From: Pyxicephalus adspersus
Lineage: Eukaryota; Chordata; Amphibia; Anura; Pyxicephalidae
Reading direction: 5' to 3'
Assembly: GCF_032062135.1 (NCBI RefSeq)
Contig: NC_092859.1
Span: 29,067,965-29,131,964, forward strand
Length of the DNA: 64,000 nucleotides
Every line of letters begins with the position of its first letter. Position 1 is the stretch's first letter. The notes beneath the pieces were generated by a model. The model was not told the origin of the DNA. It was given only the letters and a program-made list of their open reading frames with translations, and made no database searches. Below, piece after piece: positions 12,201 through 22,530 of the stretch. The translations under genes and the position numbers were made by a program.

Positions 12201-12640
12201 CCATGTCTTTATTTGCTGGTCCAATTGTAATGCCTTGACATTGATTATTGCAATGGGTTGCAGCAATCTTCAATAATTATTAATCTTTGTTCTATGTTTT
12301 TACTTTAGATTTAAAGCACAACATTGGTTTGATGAAGCACTGCGTGTTAAAAGCTATTGCTTGGTGGTCATGGTCTAGGGACGATCCTTGTCCACAGTTA
12401 CACTATTAGATTATTAGATATGTAATTTTATGTAATTCTGCCAAAATATTAAGGAAATACAGTTCCCCATTATGATGATTATGATGTCGTTATAGGAAGT
12501 ATACTTCTTCCTTATCAGTAGACTGATATCTTCAGAAAGTATAGTACAATGTTATTGCCTCCTGTACAACACCAACAGGGCAATAGCATGCAAGGTCCAT
12601 CTTCAAATGATTATGTGTATATAAATATATTTATTTTATA
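9251..12640. other. AT-rich unique DNA, no gene seen
   Basis: About 3.4 kb of mostly non-repetitive sequence. The minus-strand frame at 10150-10470 (106 codons) is unusually protein-like but is not recognised. The plus-strand frame at 11744-12079 (111 codons) is also unrecognised and has no supporting splice or promoter signals. A short tandem duplication lies at 10299-10358. Confidence 0.5.
10299..10358. repeat. 30-bp tandem duplication
   Basis: Two adjacent copies of a 30-bp unit beginning GTTTGGAGAGCTTTTGTCAG. The period is divisible by three, so the minus-strand frame crossing it (10470-10150) gains a perfect ten-residue repeat (TDKELTKALQ twice). Confidence 0.9.
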
Positions 12641-12649
12641 TTTTAAAAT

Positions 12650-13940
12650 AAATATGTTAAACAAACCAGAAAATGTTTTATATTTTGGATTTTTCAGCCT
12701 TTTTGCTTTCATGGCAGCTTTGTACACTTCGGGAGAACTCATTCAGATTAAAAGGGTTAATTCATTTTATCAACAAGTGAGCCCTATCGATGGTAATTTC
12801 TATTTCATAACTGTGTATGAGGAATTTTAATAATTAGGAAAAAAGGTAAAATAATTGCCTTCTTTATGTGTTTGAGACTATCAGTGTTGTTCAAAGGTAG
12901 GGTTGGTGTACAGTTCCTAATAGCCCTATTCAACTACTGTTCTACTCCATATTATGGCAAGAAATACTCTACTAAGAAGAAATGACAGTCCAGTATAAGA
13001 TATGAAGGTCAGTCAATCTGAAAATGTTTGCAAACTTTAAAGTCCAGTCACAAAAAACATCAAATGCTATGGTGAAACTGGCTCCCATGAGGGCCACTCC
13101 AGGAAAGAAAAATCAAGAATTAGTTCATTATAGAGTTACTGGCCTCAGAAACTACAAATTACCAGCACCTTACAATAAAGTCCACTTTAACACTTCACAG
13201 AGTTCAAGTAGCAGATACATCTCATTATCTGTTTAGAGGCATGAATCAGGCCCTCATTATCAAATTGCTGCAAAGAAGCCATTACTGAGGAAGAACAACC
13301 AGAAAAGAGAGTTGCTTGGGTCAAGAAACACCAGGAATGAACAGACCAGTGGATATCTTTACTTTGGTCTGATGAATCCAAATAAATTTCCATCCACCAT
13401 GTCTTTGTGAGATGCAGAAAAAGTGAGCAGATGTTTTCTACATATGTGCTGGAGGAGGAAGTGTGATGCTGTGGGGGTGTTTCGTTGGTGACACTTGATG
13501 ATTTATTCAAAATTCAAGGCAAACTTAACAAGCATGGTCTCCCCATCATTCTGCAGCAACATACCATTCTATCAGAATGACCCAAAACACAACTCCAGGC
13601 TATGTAATTGACCAAGAAGGAGAATGACGGTGTGCTGTATCAGATAACCTGGCCACTTACAATCACCCAACCTAAACTCAGCTGAGATGGTTTGGGATGA
13701 GCTGGACTGCAGAGTGAAGGCAAAGCAGACAGAGAGAATGACAATAAGGTACAAAGCTGTCATAAAAGAAAAAAGTAGGTACGTTGAAGAATCTAAACCA
13801 AAAAAATATTCTGGTTTGTTTAACACCTTTTGCCTTAAACCATAGTTTGGATGGTTTATTATCAATCTATAATGTCGAAAAAAATAAGGAAAAACCAATA
13901 AGTAAGAAGGGGTGTCCAAACTTTTGATCGGTACAGTATA
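12650..13940 (+). mobile_element. Decayed Tc1-like transposon, left end truncated
   Basis: The right end reads GGGGTGTCCAAACTTTTGAT followed by CGGTACAGTA (to about 13938), the classic end of vertebrate Tc1-like elements. A long inverted repeat links 12650-12735 (AAACAAACCAGAAAATGTTT; GGCAGCTTTGTACAC) with the reverse complement of about 13745-13840 (AAACAAACCAGAATATTTTT). The outer part of the left repeat, about 100 bp, has no counterpart upstream of 12650, so the left end is lost. The remaining length of about 1.29 kb is short of the roughly 1.6 kb of complete elements. Confidence 0.8.
13020..13745 (+). pseudogene. Tc1-like transposase pseudogene
   Basis: The relic would have encoded the cut-and-paste transposase of the surrounding element. 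It carries recognisable nucleotide landmarks of the Tc1 reading frame: the MRATPGKKN stretch near 13087, a LWSDESK-like segment near 13365-13385, the GGGSVMLWGC-like block near 13450-13485 that precedes the second catalytic region, and a WPLTITQPKLS-like run near 13650-13685, corresponding to the WP.QSPDLNP motif. These lie in different frames broken by indels, and no frame exceeds about 70 codons. The element family differs from the Tc1 copies at 21.5 and 61.7 kb. Confidence 0.75.
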
Positions 13941-14927
13941 TTCTAAAGTGTTGTGTCAGTCAAAGAGTTAAAATCTTAAAGTAAACACTTTTTAATTACC
14001 CTCCTGCTGTATTTTATCCCAAATAAAAAACAACTAATACGGGTGACCGCTTCCAATCTAATCATGTACCTAATATACCGTGTTAAAAGCAAGATTTTTT
14101 TTGACATTTTGCATTCCATTTTTTTCTCTTTTACATACACACAAAGGTTCCAATTAATATTTGCCTGTATCTTTTGGCAACAATAGTGACATTTCCAGAC
14201 AACAGTGGTATTTGTTTAGCAATGCTGACTTTAAAACTTAATTTTACTCTACACCAGCCTCCCTGTTTCAATTTATTTAATCATTATTTTTATCTTCCTA
14301 TTGAACCGTCTTTTTGTACTTGTGGTGAATATAAATGTTGCTATTATTAGCATTTTCCATTTAACTTTTCCATTTTCGTTCTTTTGGTCATGATTTTATG
14401 ATGATATGGTGATATTTTATATAAAAGTTTAGTTTCTTTTCCAGTGGCTGTCTGTATATCAGACATGTGCAATTCACTTTTTTGCTTTAAACATTTGCAA
14501 ATAAAACCAGATAGTGAACAGGTTATCAAAAGATTGATTAGCTTTTAACAAGCCTTAGCAGACTGTCCTTCCAACTTGGTCTAGATCAAATTTGATTCAT
14601 ATTCCCATCCTACAGTGCAGGCCCAGAAAATGTGAGGATGGGAGGAGTATAAGTTCATAGTTATGCAAACAGGTAAAAAAACAAATTCCAGCTTTGCCTG
14701 TAGTCCTTGGCTGTAAAGGACTTTAGCCTGCCCCACCATCAGATTGTTCAACCCACAGCAAAGACTCCAACCACTGCCCTTCCAAACCAATTCTTCCAAG
14801 CTTATTAGCACACCTACTTTGCTCTACCAAAACTGAGAGACGTTTAATTTATTTTCTAGAAAGACTATGTAGGAAACAAAACCCCATGCAGATTTAAAAG
14901 GCACAAAAAATGTAGTTCTGTAGCCAA
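13941..14927. other. AT-rich unique DNA, no gene seen
   Basis: Unique sequence between the Tc1 relic and the minisatellite. Nothing coding or repetitive was recognised. Confidence 0.5.
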
Positions 14928-15564
14928 TAAGGAGAAATGCCCTCTTACACTGGTGGACAGTAGAGAAACGCCTTCTTGCATTGGTGAACAATGGAGAAAT
15001 GCCCTCTTACATTGGTGGTCAGTAGAGAACGCCTTCTTACATTGGTGATCAATGGAGAAATGTCCTCTTATATTGGTGGTCAGTGGAGAAATACCTTCTT
15101 ACATTGGTGGGCATTGGGGAAATGCCCTTTTATATTGGCGGTCAGTGGAGAAATGTCCTCTTATATTGGTGGTCATTGGAGAAATGCCCTTTTTTATTGG
15201 TGGTCAGTGGCAAAATATCCACTTATATTGGTGGTCATAGGAGAAATGCTCATTTAAATTGGTGGTCAGTGGAGAAATATCCACTTATATTGGTGGTCAC
15301 TGACAAAATATGCTCCTATATTAGTGATAAGGGGATAAATGACCTCGTACATTGGTGGTCAGTGGAGAAATGCTGTCTTATGTTGGTGGTGAGTGGAGAA
15401 AAACCCTCTTATATTGGTGGTCAGTAGTGAGATTACCTCTTTTATTGGTGGTGAGTGGAGAAATGCCCTCTTATATTGGTGATCAGGGGAGAAGGGACCT
15501 CTTAAATTGGTGGTCAGTGGAGAAATGCTGTCTTACATTGGTGGTGAGTGGAGAAAAACCCTCT
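14928..15564. repeat. 31-bp minisatellite, left segment
   Basis: About 20 imperfect copies of a 31-bp unit: GGTCAGTGGAGAAATGCC then CTCTTATATTGGT. Copies differ at scattered positions and by small indels. The unit length is not a multiple of three, so the overlapping open frames here are by-products of a repeat lacking stops. The array is interrupted at 15565 by an LTR-like insertion and continues after it. Confidence 0.95.
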
Positions 15565-16291
15565 TGTCACACACAGAGAGACAGGACCACTAGGGGACAT
15601 ATGGTGGTGGTGGGAGCCCTGAGAAAGACCAAGAAGCAGTCTAAGTCATAACCAGGTTTTCTCCAGAGCCTCTGATGGTGAGGGTGTTGCGCTGCTGGTT
15701 ACAGCCAGGTTACAGTCCTTGGGCACACCAAGGTGGGCAAAGCATGGTACAAAATCCCAAGGCAGGAGGATAGTCAAGGAAAGCCAAGGTCGAGACAGGC
15801 AGCAAGCAAGAGAGGTCAGGTCACACGCCAGGGGTCAAAAGCCAGGGATCCAGGAGACAGACAGCAGTGACACAGGAGCCACTGCGGCACAGGGAACACA
15901 AAAGACACTAGAAGACACAGGAGATGCAGGGATATCCAAAGACAGGAACACTGAAACAGCAGAGGGAAGTTGGCTGGGAACCAATGGACTGGACAACGAG
16001 GGGTTAAAATGAGGGCTAGACACAGGAAACACTGATTAAGCAACAGGTGTACAGGAACCAGATCAAAGAACTAGGGGGCTCGGCACTAAAGAAGACTTGT
16101 TGCACGAACAAAAAGTGCAGTCTGTGAGCTAGCTAAATAGCCAGGACTGATCAAGAGGCTATCATCTGATTGGCCAGCGGATTGGACGGAATTGATAAAG
16201 CTTGGAAACAGAGGCACTTCCAGCTTCAGAACTGCATGCATGCGCAGGAGAGAGATGCCTGTACTTTAGTGAGGAAGAGGTAAGTGTGATA
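15565..16291. mobile_element. LTR-like element (probable solo LTR) inside the 31-bp minisatellite
   Basis: A 727-bp insertion beginning TGTCACAC and ending GTGTGATA (one change from the inverse GTGTGACA). It is flanked by CCTCT on both sides (15560-15564 and 16292-16296), a perfect 5-bp target duplication made from the array unit. TG...CA-type ends with a 5-bp duplication suit a solo LTR of a Gypsy- or ERV-type retrotransposon. A homologous 642-bp copy lies at 44199-44840. There is no gene inside; the CAGG/ACACAGG-rich interior yields short spurious frames. A non-autonomous DNA element cannot be excluded. By resemblance to frog LTRs I suspect the LTR reads on the minus strand. Confidence 0.75.
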
Positions 16292-16565
16292 CCTCTTATA
16301 TTGGTGGTCAGTGGCAAAATTCAATTTTATATTGGTGGTCAGTGGAGAAATGTCCTCTTATCTAAGTGGTTAGTAGAGAAATGCCCACTTATATTGGTGA
16401 CAGTGGAGATATGTTCTCTTATATTGGTGGTCAGTCGAGAAATGCCATCTTATATTGGTGGTCAGTGGAGAAATGTTCTCTTACATTGGTAATTATTGGA
16501 GAAATACCCTCTTATATTGGTGGACAGCTGAGAAATACCCTTACATTCCCTCTTACATTGTGGTA
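16292..16565. repeat. 31-bp minisatellite, right segment
   Basis: Continuation of the array at 14928-15564 after the LTR-like insertion: about nine copies, more divergent toward the right end, where a unit is duplicated in part (CCCTTACATT / CCCTCTTACATT). The same unit on both sides shows that the array existed before the insertion. Confidence 0.9.
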
Positions 16566-17831
16566 TAGAGCACCAACAAGCCTAGAAAATATACTGGGTA
16601 ATTATATTGGGCATTGTTATCTTCATGCACCATCAACTTTTGTCACATCACTGTCCTATTTTTCTGCCTTTTTTTTTGTTTCAGGAAGTTACTTTTATGT
16701 ACCAATCTTCTTCTACTTTGATGCATTTTCTATCGTTATATTCTATATAATTCTATAGTTGGCTTTCAATTCTCTCCCGTTTTTCCTCATTAAATTTTTT
16801 TCCTGAAAAAGCCGGAGATTGTTTTAAACGAGCAGCTTATGAAATCACTATATGCAGTCAATTATCTCTTACATACCCCCCTCCTCGCTTTTGTTGCAAA
16901 GAAAGAGCAACTAAATTGCAATCAAGTGCCTGACATTATATCATACTGCTGGGGAATATACAATGGAAGGCTGATATGTTTATTATCCATACCATGAATA
17001 TACTATGGGGTTCTTTATAAAAAAAAAGCCTATGTTATTGTTGGAATCATAATGCTATTCACAAAAGTATTGCTTTACAGGGTAGCAATGTACCCAGCTG
17101 CTTCTATGGTGTCATTGTATTACTGGGTGGATGGGAGTAGTCACAGAAGAGTGGCATTCTGCAATGTATCTGCCAGTCCGTGAGTGACACTGGAAGCAAG
17201 GACTATTGTTACTTCCCTGGCAAGTTTCTACCAGCGACAGGATCAGTGTGCCACTAGCTTAACACTTATGTCCTACCACAGGAATTCGTAATGACATAAT
17301 GAACATTGCAATTTATAAATGGTCCAGGTGATTTTCTTACAACTAGTGATTTTTTTAGGTACAAATGTATGTAAAAGCAGTTTATTATGTTTTTATTGGT
17401 GTATTTGTCCCCACTGGGAAGATTCACTCTTTCTTTCATGTTTATTTCACTTTTCTTTCTTTCACATTTCACATTTCTTTCACGTTTATTTTAAGCACAA
17501 AGACAGAATGAAAATAGACATCTAAAAACGATCAGTTGTAAACCGAGCAGGAGGGTGAATCTGGAGTGCAACTTGACTACAATAGAGAGAATTCCTCTAT
17601 ATTCCTTTATTATCCTTCTTATGTATTCTTTCTTATATTCCCCTGTTGCATGTTAAGGGCAGGAAATTAAATATATATACAAAATCCTCCAAACAGAATA
17701 CAGATAGCAAAAAGATTAAAAATAACTTCTGAACACCTCCTATGGACCAGCAGTTTTTTAATATATTTATAGTTGCCATGGCCCTATTTATTCAGCTTCA
17801 TCAATTTATCACATTTTTATTCTGACACCCT
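16566..17831. other. AT-rich unique DNA, no gene seen
   Basis: No gene. A pyrimidine-rich stretch with TTTCTTTCACATTTCAC-type repeats lies at about 17425-17495. Otherwise nothing is recognised. Confidence 0.5.
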
Positions 17832-17962
17832 GGGTTCTATTTATAAAACGGGAAACCTGATGGTCGGAATCAATTACTGCCACTGAAACGCCATGGACCT
17901 GGAAGATTCCCACTAGGGTATATTAAAGGGAATGCCTGATCCCTGTTGTATACATATAGCCC
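17832..17962. mobile_element. Short MITE, family with GGGTTCTATTTATAAAAC ends (copy 1)
   Basis: The left end is GGGTTCTATTTATAAAACGG. The right end is a decayed inverse ending ATATAGCCC. The interior holds AGATTCCC and a GGAATGCCTGAT-type inner inverted repeat. Two related copies lie at 18061-18191 and 18928-19049, so three lie within 1.2 kb. Confidence 0.65.
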
Positions 17963-18060
17963 TATGGCATTATTTAAGATAATAAAGCTATACAGTAAGA
18001 AGGCTTTCTCACCATTGGCATTTCATTAGTTTCAATATAAAAAATGTTACTGTAAAGGTA

Positions 18061-18191
18061 TGGGCTTATTTTTATAAAATAGTAAATCTGACATTCACTG
18101 ATACATTCCCTGGTTTCAAAGGCAGTAGTTTTTTCTCTACCAGGGAAAGTTTTATTGACAGTCAAAACCACTGCTTCATAAATAGACTCCA
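18061..18191. mobile_element. Short MITE, same family (copy 2, divergent)
   Basis: The left end is TGGGCTTATTTTTATAAAAT, next to TA at 18059-18060. The right end is ATAAATAGACTCCA. The interior shares ATCTGACATTCACTGATA and a CATTCCCTGG segment with the family. Confidence 0.5.
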
Positions 18192-18317
18192 AAAAGTATA
18201 ATATTTATTGCACAATTTGTCCTGTTTGCACTTGTTCTGATTATGGCACAAAGCTTTAAATTTTAACAAATTAAATAATGACTTTTTCAATGCGTCACTC
18301 TTTTTTATGTAACACTA

Positions 18318-18924
18318 AAGTCTGGGTTTTTACGGACAGTTTTAAAAACGCATGTACGTTCCTACCACGTTTATGTGCCTTTTTATGCATTTTTACAAGA
18401 GTTTTTTTTATAGCGATAAATACATAAGCCTTTTTAAGAGTTTAAATTTTAAACCTTTAGGGATTTTTTTTTACAGGTTATCCCACAAAGAAAGAATTAT
18501 TCCCAGGGCTGCACAGTCTTGGGACTCCTGACAGTGTGGGATCCCCAGGCACTAGAGGGCAACTGAGGACAAGTCTCCCCATTAACCTCTAGTGCTGAAT
18601 GGCTGAAAAAAGGGAAACCCTGATGATGCTTGAGCTGTCATCAGGGTTTCCCTTTTCTCAGCCAATCAACGAATGCTCTTCTGATTACTCCCGCAGCACT
18701 AGCAGAGCTTTGGCATGTGTTGAAATCAATGGGCACGTTTTCCCACGTTTACAGCGTTTTACATTTTTAAACCATTGCAAGGAGTGTTCTCTATACCGCT
18801 CAAAAACATGCCTCAAGGAAACGTCCTGGTGTAGATTAGCCCATTGGAATGCATTGGACTTTCAATCATGGGCTTTTAAAGCCTCGGGTTAAACACTGGG
18901 GAAAACGTCTGTGTAGACCCAGCC
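18318..18924. mobile_element. MITE of about 607 bp with central hairpin
   Basis: The left end (AAGTCTGGGTTTTTACGGAC) pairs with the reverse complement of the right end (GGCTGGGTCTACACAGACG). TA lies on both outer sides (18316-18317 and 18925-18926). The interior holds a strong hairpin at 18598-18664. The sequence, including GGGCACGTTTTCCCACG and CATTGGAATGCATTGGAC, resembles a dispersed family I recall from frog genomes. The 97-codon open frame at 18599-18892 is non-coding by this reading. Confidence 0.6.
18598..18664. repeat. Strong hairpin inside the MITE
   Basis: The left arm GGCTGAAAAAAGGGAAACCC continues into TGATGA. It is matched by TCATCAGGGTTTCCCTTTTC followed by TCAGCC, with one mismatch over about 26 bp. 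The loop is about 11 bases. Its transcript would form a miRNA-precursor-like stem; expression cannot be judged from sequence. Confidence 0.85.
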
Positions 18925-18927
18925 TAC

Positions 18928-19049
18928 GGGTTCTATCTATAAAACAGAATCTGACATTTAATTATTGTCATTGAAACACATGGACTTGAGAGATTCCCGT
19001 GAAGGAATGTTTAAAGGAATGTCAGATTCCTGTTTTATAAATAGAGCCC
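18928..19049. mobile_element. Short MITE, same family (copy 3, best preserved)
   Basis: The ends GGGTTCTATCTATAAAACAG and the inverse CTGTTTTATAAATAGAGCCC form nearly perfect terminal repeats of about 20 bp. Its left neighbour TA (18925-18926) is also the right flanking TA of the larger MITE. TA follows its right end (19050-19051), consistent with a TA target duplication as in Tc1/mariner-type MITEs. Confidence 0.75.
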
Positions 19050-20360
19050 TAAAAAAGAAAACAAACAAAGAAAGTAAAAAGAATATCTATATATTATATT
19101 GGACATAGAATAATTATATATATTTACATATATTGAAAAATATCTTGAAATCTGCCTGAATTGTATTTATTGTTTGTCTTTATGGATGTAAAAGCAAACA
19201 ATAAGCAAATAGTCTCAGGGTTTGGTAAAACTTCTGTTGTTCCGCAGAGCTCAGGGAAGCGTGTTACCTTGTATTAGCTAAACGTTCATGTGCGCCGTTG
19301 GTTGTGACACAGGACACGTCCCTGCCACTTCTCCTTCTGAGAATCCATTTAGAAAAAAAAGATTTGTAAGTGCCCAGAGAGCGGCAATTTTCTGCAATGC
19401 ACTTGCCATATTATTAGTGTACTCTCAATTTAATGTAGTACTTCACAGCTTTCCAAACAAAACTGCCTTGCTGGAACGCCTTTTCACCCCCCTCCTTCCT
19501 TCTTCCGCCAAGAGTCAGGCTCAAGTGTCCATTCGCCTGAAAGATGTCAGCACTCAACCGCCAAAAGGAAAAACAAAAAAAGAAACAGTTATTTTATTTT
19601 ACATCCATGGCCAAACTTGTCTAAATGGGTCTATTAAAACACACATTTTTCTTTTCCAGCAGAGGAAACACAATTACTGGGGACTCTGTTTAGTCTATTA
19701 TGAGAGCGGTGCAGCCTGGGCCTCTCAGGGAGTCTCTATAGCCTAATGGGAACAATAGGAAGTTCTGTTTCAAAGAAAAAAATGGTTTGTTCCGCCTGCC
19801 ACAAGATGGATCTTTCAATCTTGGATTGTGGCCAGCATGCTGTGAGCTCCCAGACTGATAGATCAGATATTTATTCCACAATTCCAAGAACCTAGCAGGC
19901 AATGCAAGGAGGATTTAAAACTGAACTCCCAGCAGATATTAAAAAAAATGTAATAGAGCTCTGAAGTCATTAATACATCATTAAATGCATTTGTTTAAAA
20001 ACAAGCGGTTAGGTGCCTAAATTACTTCTCCTGCAGTGCAGAGGAGCACGTTGAGGAGAGAGCAGAGAAATGAGCTCATCAGACTGCTGCTTCTCCTTTC
20101 ACGGTCAAGTTACAGGCAGGGGGAGAGACAAGACCTGAACATGGTACTAAAGCACAGAAGAAAATGATTATGATTCTGCTAAACAACAGATCTTGGTGGG
20201 GCACTGCTGTGCAAAGGTCAGGAATGGATGGTAATAAGTTATGAACTTTGGGGGGTAGAAGAGGAGCCATATATTTATTTTATCTGTGTGTTTACTTGGA
20301 GTTTAGCTTTAATAAAAAAAAACAGCTGATCTTAGAATTGTCATTGTAGTTTAGCATGTG
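19050..20360. other. Repeat-free DNA; possible conserved noncoding element at 19190-19560
   Basis: From about 19190 to 19560 the composition is mixed and non-repetitive (for example GTGTTACCTTGTATTAGC and GCGGCAATTTTCTGCAATGC), unlike the AT-rich background. The longest frame (19288-19746, 152 codons) shows no recognised domain or splice context, and I do not call it a gene. The remainder is unremarkable. Confidence 0.3.
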
Positions 20361-20803
20361 CAGGTAGTCCCCAGTTAACATACGAGATAGGGACTGTAGG
20401 TTGGTTCTTAAGTTGAATTTGTATGTAAGTGGGAACAGATACATTATTTTAATAAATGCAATTAGAACAGATGTTTGTCTCAACATATTATTAGGCAGTG
20501 TGGTGTCAGGTACTGGATAAAATCCTCACTGTGAGTTAATCACAAATAAATCAAAAAATGAAGAAAAAAATAAAAAAACTTTATGGAGCCTAGACATTCA
20601 TTAACTTCTGGAGCAACTTAACTTCTTGGATTTTCAAAAAGAAACAACTGCATAGTTTGTCTTGGTCATTAAAGAGTTACAAGAAGTTACAGAACAGCAA
20701 AAGACTTATTCTGCAAGTCATGTGCATAGGAACAAGTAGGGAAGCCCTGTTCTTATCTAGGAGTTGTCCATATGTCAGATGTTCCTAACTCAGGGACTAC
20801 CTG
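20361..20803. mobile_element. MITE with CAGGTAGTCCC ends
   Basis: The left end CAGGTAGTCCCCAGTTAACA pairs with the reverse complement of the right end (CAGGTAGTCCCTGAGTTAGG). The sequence runs to about 443 bp with an AT-rich interior and no transposase. No target duplication could be read with confidence, so the superfamily is left open. Confidence 0.7.
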
Positions 20804-21274
20804 TATTGTAAATTTTTTGAGGTTTGTGGCCAGTGAACCTTTGCTGAAATTGTCATATTTAAAGTCCTATTAGGCAGAAAAGCTTTTCATATGTTCATTA
20901 TGTTTTCCTCTCTGATTGAGTTTTTGGGCTGCCTTACCAACTGCTTTTGTGGCTCATTGCAGACTTTATATAGACTTAATAAATTGCTGAAATATCACAA
21001 TGTAAAGAAAAGCTTCACGTGTTATCTTTATGGAGCAGTATATGCGATCCAGTCTAGATTATCTATTCTTATTTCATGATTGTCCAGATTAGGATTATTT
21101 CATCATTCTGCTGCAGACAAAGGAAAGCATTTCATTAGTCTCTGATCAGCCTGCAGCACTGTAACCTTGCCGCATGTTGAAGGGCTGCAGTAGGGTTGTC
21201 AGACATTTGTGCATGCAGTTAAGAACTGGACATGCAAGGGTCACATTATTGTTATATATTTAGACATGTAGACA
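20804..21274. other. Unique DNA, no gene seen
   Basis: Nothing coding or repetitive was recognised between two MITEs. Confidence 0.5.
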
Positions 21275-21470
21275 TTGAGCCTGATTTATATAAACTCTCT
21301 AAGACTGGAGACTATAATGGGTGATCCAGCAAAACTGGAACTGATTTCTTAAATAGAATTAATAAATATCATTTGCTATTAGCTGGCAAATGTTTTCAAA
21401 CCTGGACAAGATCCTTTCCAGTTTTTCTGGATCACTTACTTTTGGAGGGCTTTAATAAATCAGGCCCATT
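21275..21470. mobile_element. Palindromic frog-type MITE (GCCTGATTTATTAAA family, copy 1)
   Basis: The left end ATTGAGCCTGATTTATATAA and the right end GGCTTTAATAAATCAGGCCC are inverse copies. Inside, GGGTGATCCAGCAAAACTGG pairs with the inverse CCAGTTTTTCTGGATCAC. Further copies lie at 27463-27578, 33899-34125, 36482-36699 and 42111-42299. Confidence 0.8.
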
Positions 21471-21484
21471 GTCAAGATGATCTG

Positions 21485-22530
21485 CTGAAATTCAAACTTC
21501 AGCATCAGAATGGGGATGGAAGGTAATTTAGGTGACTTTGAACATGATTTGGTTGTTGGTGCCAGACTAATTTATCTAAGTATTTCACAAACTGCTAATC
21601 TGCTGTGATTTTAATGCACAATCATCTCCAGGGTTTACTGCAAATGGTCAGAGAAGGGAAAATATCCTGTTCTCTGGATAAAAATACCAAAGGTCAGATA
21701 AGATATGGCCAGATAGGTTTATGCTGATAGAAAGGCAACAGTCAGCCATATAAACATTTGTTACAACTGAGGTTTGCAGAAGAGCATCTCTGAATGCACA
21801 GCATATAAAACCATGAAACAGATGCAGCAGAAAGTGACCACAACAGGTCCAACTCCTGTAACCTACAGGCAGACACATGAGGCTACAATTTGCATTGGCT
21901 CCCCAAATTTGGACAAGGAAAGATTGTGAAAATGTAGCCTGGCCTGATGAATGTTAATTTCTGCTGTGACATTTAGATGGTAGGCTCAGAATTTGTCATC
22001 AAGAACATGAAAGCATGAATCCATCCTGCCTTGTATCAACAGGTCAGGCCATTGGTGGTTTAGTGGCATGAAGGATATTTTCTTTGCATACTTGGGCTAT
22101 TTAGTACCAACTGAGCATCATATTAATGCCACAGCCTACCTTAGTATTATTGCTGACATTTTTGTCCCTTTATGACCGTAGTTCACTCATCTTCTGATGG
22201 CTATTTCCAACAGGGTAACAAGCCATATAACAAAGCTCAAATCATGTCATACTGGTTTCTTGAAAATGGCGATAGGTTCACTGGACTCAAATGACAGCCA
22301 CTAGTTCTCAATTCAATAGAGCACCCTTGGGATGTGCTGGAACAGGACATTCATATCATGGATTTGCTGTTGACAAATCTGTAGCAACTGCTTGATTTGA
22401 CATTTCAATATGGACTGAAATCCATGCATTTTCTAGCACCATACTGAATCTATGCCATGAAAAATTACTGCAGTTCTAAAGGCAAATTAGGTCCAACCCG
22501 GTATTACCAAGCTGAACCTAATAGTGGCTG
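21485..22530 (+). pseudogene. Tc1-like transposon relic with transposase pseudogene
   Basis: The stretch follows the nucleotide sequence of a common vertebrate Tc1-like transposase from start to end: CATCAGAATGGGGATGGAAG (21504), GGTTGTTGGTGCCAGAC, GCAGAAGAGCATCTCTGAA (21777), a CCTGATGAATGTTAATTTCT segment near the first catalytic region, CATCCTGCCTTGTATCAACA, TCTTCTGATGGCTATTTCCA, CTCAATTCAATAGAGCACCC (22305, the DLNPIEH region), and the 3' end TCTATGCCATGAAAAATTAC. Frames are broken by indels and stops, with no intact open frame. The protein would have been a DDE cut-and-paste transposase; this copy is inactive. A second, reverse-oriented copy of the same family lies at 61655-62665. Confidence 0.85.

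Noticed and set aside
14991..15651. Overlapping open frames of 60-114 codons in the 31-bp array
   Set aside because: The unit simply lacks stops; the 31-bp period rotates through all frames, which is incompatible with a selected protein.
19288..19746. 152-codon open frame as a gene
   Set aside because: No recognised domain, no convincing start or splice context, and only chance-like composition. Kept only as part of a candidate conserved block.
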